DNA from: Borreliella garinii
GTDB lineage: Bacteria; Spirochaetota; Spirochaetia; Borreliales; Borreliaceae
DNA: 64,000 nucleotides
Assembly (NCBI RefSeq): GCF_001922545.1
Contig: NZ_CP018744.1
Coordinates: 620,001-684,000 of the forward strand
Reading direction: 5' to 3'
Each line of letters begins with the position of its first letter. Positions within the stretch are counted from its first letter, which is position 1. The position numbers were made by a program, and so were the translations under genes. Shown one piece after another: positions 59,767 to 64,000 of this stretch. Below the pieces are notes generated by a model. The model did no database searches. It was not told the origin of the DNA and saw only the letters and a program-made list of their open reading frames with translations.

Positions 59767-61550
59767 TGACACTTGATAAGTTGCGTAAAAAATATATTGA
59801 TTTTTTTAAATCAAAAAAACATTTTGAAATAATGGGTAAATCATTGGTTCCCGAAAATGATCCTACAGTTCTTTTTAATACAGCCGGCATGCAGCCTCTT
59901 ATTCCTTATCTTCTTGGAGAAGTACATCCATCAGGAGATATGCTTGTTAATGTTCAAAAATGTTTGAGAACGGGCGACATTGATGAGGTTGGAGATTTAA
60001 GTCATTTAACTTTTTTTGAAATGCTTGGGAATTGGTCTCTTGGAGCTTATTTTAAAGAGTATTCTGTAAAGTGTAGTTTTGAATTTTTAACATCTTCTGA
60101 CTATTTAAATATTCCAAAAGACAGTCTTTATGTGAGCGTCTTTGAAGGCGATCAAGAGATTCCTCGTGATACAGAGACTGCTAAAGTTTGGGAAAGCTTA
60201 GGCATTCCTAAAGATAGAATATATTATCTTTCTAAGGCTCATAATTTCTGGGGGCCTGTTGGATCCAAAGGACCTTGTGGCCCAGATACTGAAATATATG
60301 TGGATACTGGAAAGATTAAGTGTTCTCTTGATTGCAATATTACGTGTTCTTGTGGCAAGTATTTTGAAATTTGGAATAATGTTTTTATGCAATACAATAA
60401 AGATGAAAATGGTAATTACATAGAATTGGATCGAAAATGTGTCGATACGGGAATGGGGCTTGAGAGGACAATTGCTTTCTTGCAAGGTAAATCTTCAGTT
60501 TATGATACAGATGCATTTATGCCTATAATAAAGATAATAGAGGTTATTTCTGGTAAAATTTATGGACAAAAAGAAGACGATGATAGATATATTAGAATAA
60601 TTTCTGATCATGTTAAAGCGGCTTGTTTTATTCTTGCTGACAGCTCTGCTGTTTCCCCCTCCAATTTGGGCCAAGGATATGTTTTAAGAAGACTAATAAG
60701 ACGATCGATTAGATATGCAAAAAAGCTTGGAATAAAATCTCATTTTTTAGCTGATCTTGTTGATTCTGTAGAGGCTATTTATGGATCTTTTTATAATGAG
60801 TTAACAGAAAAAAAAGATTTTATCAAAAAGGAATTGAGCACAGAAGAAGAAAAGTTTTTTAAAACTTTATTTCAAGGCGAACAAGAATTTATTAAAATAA
60901 CGAGAAATTTATCTTCTAAGACTATTCCTGGCGATATTGCTTTTAAACTCTACGATACTTATGGTTTTCCATATGAAGTAACAGAAGAGCTTGCTTTTGA
61001 ATATGGCTTTAATATTGATAAGTTAGGTTTTGATGAATATTTTAAAAAGCATCAAAAGGCTTCAAAGAAAGGGAGTGACAAAGTCTTTAAAGGAGGGCTT
61101 GCTGATTATACTTATGAGACTACTAAGTTACATACAGCTACTCATTTGCTTCACAAAGCGCTTCAATTAGTACTAGGTGATCATGTCAGGCAAAAAGGAA
61201 GCAATATTACTGCTGAGCGATTAAGGTTTGATTTTGTTCATTCTGAAAGGATGACAGATGATGAGATAAAAAAAGTTGAAGAGATTGTTAATTTACAGAT
61301 AAAAAATTCTTTATCTGTAAAAAAATCTATAATGGAATTAAGTGAAGCTCAAAAAAAAGGTGCTATGGCTCTTTTTGGAGAAAAATATGATAATTTGGTG
61401 AGCGTTTATGAGATAGATGGATTTTCACTTGAAGTTTGTGGAGGTCCTCATGTAGAGAATACCAATGAACTTGGTACTTTTAAAATACAAAAAGAACAAT
61501 CCTCATCTTCGGGTATAAGAAGAATAAAAGCTATTTTGATTGATGAATAA
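59766..61550 (+). CDS. alaS: Alanyl-tRNA synthetase, short form without C-terminal domain
   Basis: Class II synthetase for tRNA-Ala. It has 594 residues against about 870 in most bacteria. The catalytic domain is complete (FFEMLGNWSLGAYF, NFWGPVGSKGPCGPDTEI, ERTIAFLQGKSSVYDTD), and the editing domain has HTATHLLHKAL and CGGPHVENT zinc ligands. The protein ends just after the editing domain (SSSGIRRIKAI), so the C-Ala/DHHA1 domain that helps bind tRNA and multimerise is missing. The next gene begins 43 bases later, so this is not a frameshift within the window. It may be normal for Borrelia. Confidence 0.96.
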   Translation: MTLDKLRKKYIDFFKSKKHFEIMGKSLVPENDPTVLFNTAGMQPLIPYLLGEVHPSGDMLVNVQKCLRTGDIDEVGDLSHLTFFEMLGNWSLGAYFKEYSVKCSFEFLTSSDYLNIPKDSLYVSVFEGDQEIPRDTETAKVWESLGIPKDRIYYLSKAHNFWGPVGSKGPCGPDTEIYVDTGKIKCSLDCNITCSCGKYFEIWNNVFMQYNKDENGNYIELDRKCVDTGMGLERTIAFLQGKSSVYDTDAFMPIIKIIEVISGKIYGQKEDDDRYIRIISDHVKAACFILADSSAVSPSNLGQGYVLRRLIRRSIRYAKKLGIKSHFLADLVDSVEAIYGSFYNELTEKKDFIKKELSTEEEKFFKTLFQGEQEFIKITRNLSSKTIPGDIAFKLYDTYGFPYEVTEELAFEYGFNIDKLGFDEYFKKHQKASKKGSDKVFKGGLADYTYETTKLHTATHLLHKALQLVLGDHVRQKGSNITAERLRFDFVHSERMTDDEIKKVEEIVNLQIKNSLSVKKSIMELSEAQKKGAMALFGEKYDNLVSVYEIDGFSLEVCGGPHVENTNELGTFKIQKEQSSSSGIRRIKAILIDE

Positions 61551-61593
61551 AATTATTTGTTGATTTAGTTGATTTATTTTAATAGGAGGCTTT

Positions 61594-62415
61594 ATGATAA
61601 AATCAATTTTGGATTATTTGTTGACTTTGCATCCTGTATTATTAGGACTTTTAGGTTCTACTTTCACCTGGTTTACTACAGCTTTTGGAGCAGGAGCAGT
61701 TTTTTTCTTTAGAAAGGTAGATAATAAAGTAATGGACGCTATGCTTGGTTTCTCAGCGGGTATTATGATAGCGGCCAGTTTTTTTTCGCTTATTCAGCCA
61801 GCTATAGAAAGAGCTGAAGAGCTTGGATACATTACTTGGATACCAGCAGTTTTTGGATTTCTTGTTGGAGCATTTTTTATATATATTGTAGATGTATTTG
61901 TTCCAGATCTTGACAAGCTTACTTTTATTGATGAAGATTTAACTAAACACGGAAAAAAAGATTTTTTACTATTTACTGCTGTTACTTTGCACAATTTTCC
62001 AGAAGGATTAGCTGTTGGTGTTGCTTTTGGAGCCTTGGCGTCTAATCCAGATATTCAAACTTTAGTTGGAGCTATGCTTCTTACGCTTGGTATTGGTATT
62101 CAAAATATTCCCGAAGGAGCAGCTATTTCTCTTCCCTTAAGAAGAGGTAATGTTGATTTGATAAAATGCTTTAATTATGGTCAAATGTCAGGATTGGTGG
62201 AAATTGTAGGGGGTCTTATGGGTGCTTATGCAGTTTATTCTTTTACTCGAATTTTACCCTTTGCTTTGGCTTTTTCAGCAGGAGCTATGATTTATGTGTC
62301 TATTGAGCAATTAATACCTGAAGCCAAGAGAAAAGATATTGACAATAAAGTGCCAAGTATATTTGGTGTTATTGGTTTTACATTAATGATGTTTCTTGAT
62401 GTTTCATTGGGTTGA
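61594..62415 (+). CDS. ZIP family metal transporter (GufA-like)
   Basis: A 273-residue membrane protein with about eight helices of the ZIP family, which imports zinc, manganese or related divalent metals. Family motifs are HNFPEGLAVGVAFG in helix 4 and GIGIQNIPEGAAISLPLRRG in helix 5, carrying the metal-binding His/Asn/Glu set. AGGAGG lies 6 bases before ATG. Borrelia relies on manganese rather than iron, so manganese import is a reasonable guess, but the sequence does not prove the metal. Recalled tag BB0219. It ends 2 bases from convergent pstB. Confidence 0.92.
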   Translation: MIKSILDYLLTLHPVLLGLLGSTFTWFTTAFGAGAVFFFRKVDNKVMDAMLGFSAGIMIAASFFSLIQPAIERAEELGYITWIPAVFGFLVGAFFIYIVDVFVPDLDKLTFIDEDLTKHGKKDFLLFTAVTLHNFPEGLAVGVAFGALASNPDIQTLVGAMLLTLGIGIQNIPEGAAISLPLRRGNVDLIKCFNYGQMSGLVEIVGGLMGAYAVYSFTRILPFALAFSAGAMIYVSIEQLIPEAKRKDIDNKVPSIFGVIGFTLMMFLDVSLG

Positions 62416-62417
62416 AT

Positions 62418-63200
62418 TTATCCAAATTTACCACTGATATATTCTTCAGTTTTGGTATTTTTAGGATTAAAGAATAGTTCATCAGTTGGACTTTCTTCTT
62501 CAATGCATCCATTAAGGAAAAATGCGGTTCTATCAGATATTCTTCCTGCTTGTTGCATGTTGTGAGTTACAATGATTATTGTGTAACTTTCTTTTAAGTT
62601 TATTATTAGTTCTTCAATTTTGCCTGTTGATATTGGATCGAGTGCGGAGGTAGGTTCATCCATTAGTATTACATTTGGTTCTATTGCAAGAGTTCTTGCA
62701 ATACAGAGTCTTTGTTGTTGACCCCCTGACAAACTTAAGGCATTTGTATTAAGTTTGTCTTTGACCTCGTCCCAGAGTGCAGATTTTTTTAGTGATTGTT
62801 CTACTATTTCATCTAGTTTTTTTTTATCTTTTGTTCCGTGAATCTTAGGACCATAGCTTATATTGTCGTAGATAGACATTAAAAATGGGTTAGGAGTTTG
62901 GAATACCATTCCTATTTTTCTTCTAAGCTCCAGGATATCGAAATTATTTGAATAAATGTTCTTCCCCTCATATATTACATTACCTTCTATTTTAATGCCT
63001 TCAACAAGGTCATTCATTCTGTTGAGAGTTCTTAAGAATGTTGATTTGCCACAGCCAGATGGGCCTATTAAAGCGGTAATACTATTTTTTAGTATTTTAA
63101 TATTTATTTCGTTCAAAGCCTTAAAGTCTGTATAAAATAGATTTAAATTTTCTGTTTCTATTATAATTTCATTTTTTGGTTTTTCTTTTTCTTTTACCAC
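62418..63200 (-). CDS. pstB: Phosphate ABC transporter ATPase PstB
   Basis: ATPase of the high-affinity phosphate importer, 260 residues. Walker A is [14 protein letters not shown], the ABC signature is [19 protein letters not shown], and Walker B is [13 protein letters not shown] with an [15 protein letters not shown] switch. The start is GTG immediately after the pstA stop, with AGGA about 10 bases upstream, so it is translationally coupled to pstA. Confidence 0.97.
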   Translation of the reverse strand: MVKEKEKPKNEIIIETENLNLFYTDFKALNEINIKILKNSITALIGPSGCGKSTFLRTLNRMNDLVEGIKIEGNVIYEGKNIYSNNFDILELRRKIGMVFQTPNPFLMSIYDNISYGPKIHGTKDKKKLDEIVEQSLKKSALWDEVKDKLNTNALSLSGGQQQRLCIARTLAIEPNVILMDEPTSALDPISTGKIEELIINLKESYTIIIVTHNMQQAGRISDRTAFFLNGCIEEESPTDELFFNPKNTKTEEYISGKFG

Positions 63201-64000
63201 TTATTTAATCCTATATAATTTATTTATTAAAAATTTTGATGTTAAATTTATTATGAGCACCATTATTACAAGTATTGAAGCTGTTCCAAATCCTTTGTCC
63301 AGATGTCCTTCTTGAAATAACATCAGTAAGTGCACAGTCAATGTTCTTGATGGTTCATTTAAATTTGTTGCAAGCCCCAAGTTTGTTCCCATTGTAAAAA
63401 GCAATACAGCTGTTTCTCCTAAAGCTCTTCCTATTGCAAGAACTATTCCTGTTAGTATGCCAGGAATAGCTGCTGGAACCATAATTTTAATTATAGTTTC
63501 TGTTTTGTTTGCCCCTAAGGCAAATGAAGCATATTTGTATGATTTTGGGATTGTTTTAAATGTTTCTTCGGTTGTTTTAACAATCATTGGCAATATCATT
63601 AGGGAGCTTGTTATTGCTCCTGAAAGTATTCCCATTCCAAAAATTGGCACAAAAAATATCAGTCCAAAAAGTCCAAAAATTATTGCAGGAATTGAAGACA
63701 GAATGTCAACACTCATAGATAGTATTTTGTAAAATATTTTGTTAGAAGTGTATTCGGCAAGCATTATGCCAGTTCCTATTCCAATGCATATTGAAATAGC
63801 AGTTGTTAGTAATATTACATAAAAAGTATTTAAGATTAAGTAAGAAATTCCACCATATGTACCAGAATCTCTTGGAATAGATAATATGAAATTTAAATTT
63901 AAAGGACTACTTTTGTCAAAGTAGTGCATTTTAATAAAGGGCGCTTTAATATTTTGAAAATAATGCCAAGGGACAATTGCTAGTGAGCCTTCTGTTTTTT
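63201..64000 (-). CDS. pstA: Phosphate ABC transporter permease PstA, 5' end outside window
   Basis: Membrane permease of the Pst importer. The frame is open to the right edge beyond the first methionine (63929) with PstA-like residues (WHYFQNIKAPFIKMHYF), so the gene is cut by the window and its start is not seen. The visible part has five membrane helices and the EAA-type loop KYASFALGANKTETIIKIMVPAAIPGILTG. It is followed directly by pstB. The partner pstC and the binding protein gene should lie just beyond the right edge. Confidence 0.95.
   Translation of the reverse strand, partial: KTEGSLAIVPWHYFQNIKAPFIKMHYFDKSSPLNLNFILSIPRDSGTYGGISYLILNTFYVILLTTAISICIGIGTGIMLAEYTSNKIFYKILSMSVDILSSIPAIIFGLFGLIFFVPIFGMGILSGAITSSLMILPMIVKTTEETFKTIPKSYKYASFALGANKTETIIKIMVPAAIPGILTGIVLAIGRALGETAVLLFTMGTNLGLATNLNEPSRTLTVHLLMLFQEGHLDKGFGTASILVIMVLIINLTSKFLINKLYRIK

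Noticed and set aside
1..64000. CRISPR arrays, insertion sequences, prophage genes or attachment sites
   Set aside because: No repeat-spacer pattern, transposase, integrase or terminal repeats were seen on reading both strands.

Overview
The window is a gene-dense, very AT-rich spirochaete chromosome segment. Gene order, protein families and codon use match the main linear chromosome of Lyme-group Borrelia (Borreliella burgdorferi sensu lato). The run of genes follows, in descending order, what I recall as BB0272 to BB0217 of strain B31. Locus tags quoted below are from memory and the exact species or strain was not tested. About 58 protein genes, one decayed gene and one tRNA were found. No insertion sequences, prophage, CRISPR array or rRNA were seen.

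Layout. 1-9523: end of the large flagellar/motility operon (flhB-flhA-flhF-flhG, then a membrane protein, a Jag_N-FapA-like protein, a small protein, a SwrB-like membrane protein and a lidless Hsp70). 9546-16119: signal peptidase, a LysM-M23 peptidase, TPR proteins and a lytic transglycosylase. 16134-19282: uppP and ftsK. 19318-22605 (minus): recJ, an M23 peptidase and rpsU. 22834-30264: lon, an RND transporter, leuS and tRNA-Leu. 30285-34111 (minus): dedA, pcs, pepF, rdgB. 34308-36372: an M23 peptidase, a bactofilin and a YaaR-like protein. 36519-40610 (minus): the glycerol operon glpF-glpK-small ORF-glpD, with a clear sigma-70 promoter and a palindrome upstream. 41015-46108: deoxynucleoside kinase, a virulence-linked TPR protein, lnt and a TPR/beta-propeller/vWA-like protein. 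46138-51094: ychF, rpsT, hbb, a second bactofilin, rho, rpmE. 51130-57169: an M16 peptidase, an RsiV-like lipoprotein, serS and dusA. 57240-57834: a gene broken by three stops and a frameshift. 57855-62415: pgl, fliG1, a short alaS and a ZIP transporter. 62418-64000: pstB and the truncated pstA of the phosphate transporter.

Themes. Flagellar export and placement genes sit beside cell-wall remodelling genes: three apparently active M23 peptidases, one lytic transglycosylase, two bactofilins, uppP and ftsK. This fits an organism whose flagella run through the periplasm and shape the cell. Host and tick adaptation appears as glycerol use, phosphatidylcholine synthesis from host choline, nucleoside salvage, and metal and phosphate uptake. 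The genome is compact: several convergent pairs end within a few bases or overlap, and only one convincing intrinsic terminator was seen.

The most promising leads are the glp promoter palindrome with the 42-residue ORF inside the glp operon, the SwrB-like/Jag_N-FapA/Hsp70 tail of the flagellar operon, the RsiV-like lipoprotein with no obvious sigma partner, and the decayed gene upstream of pgl.
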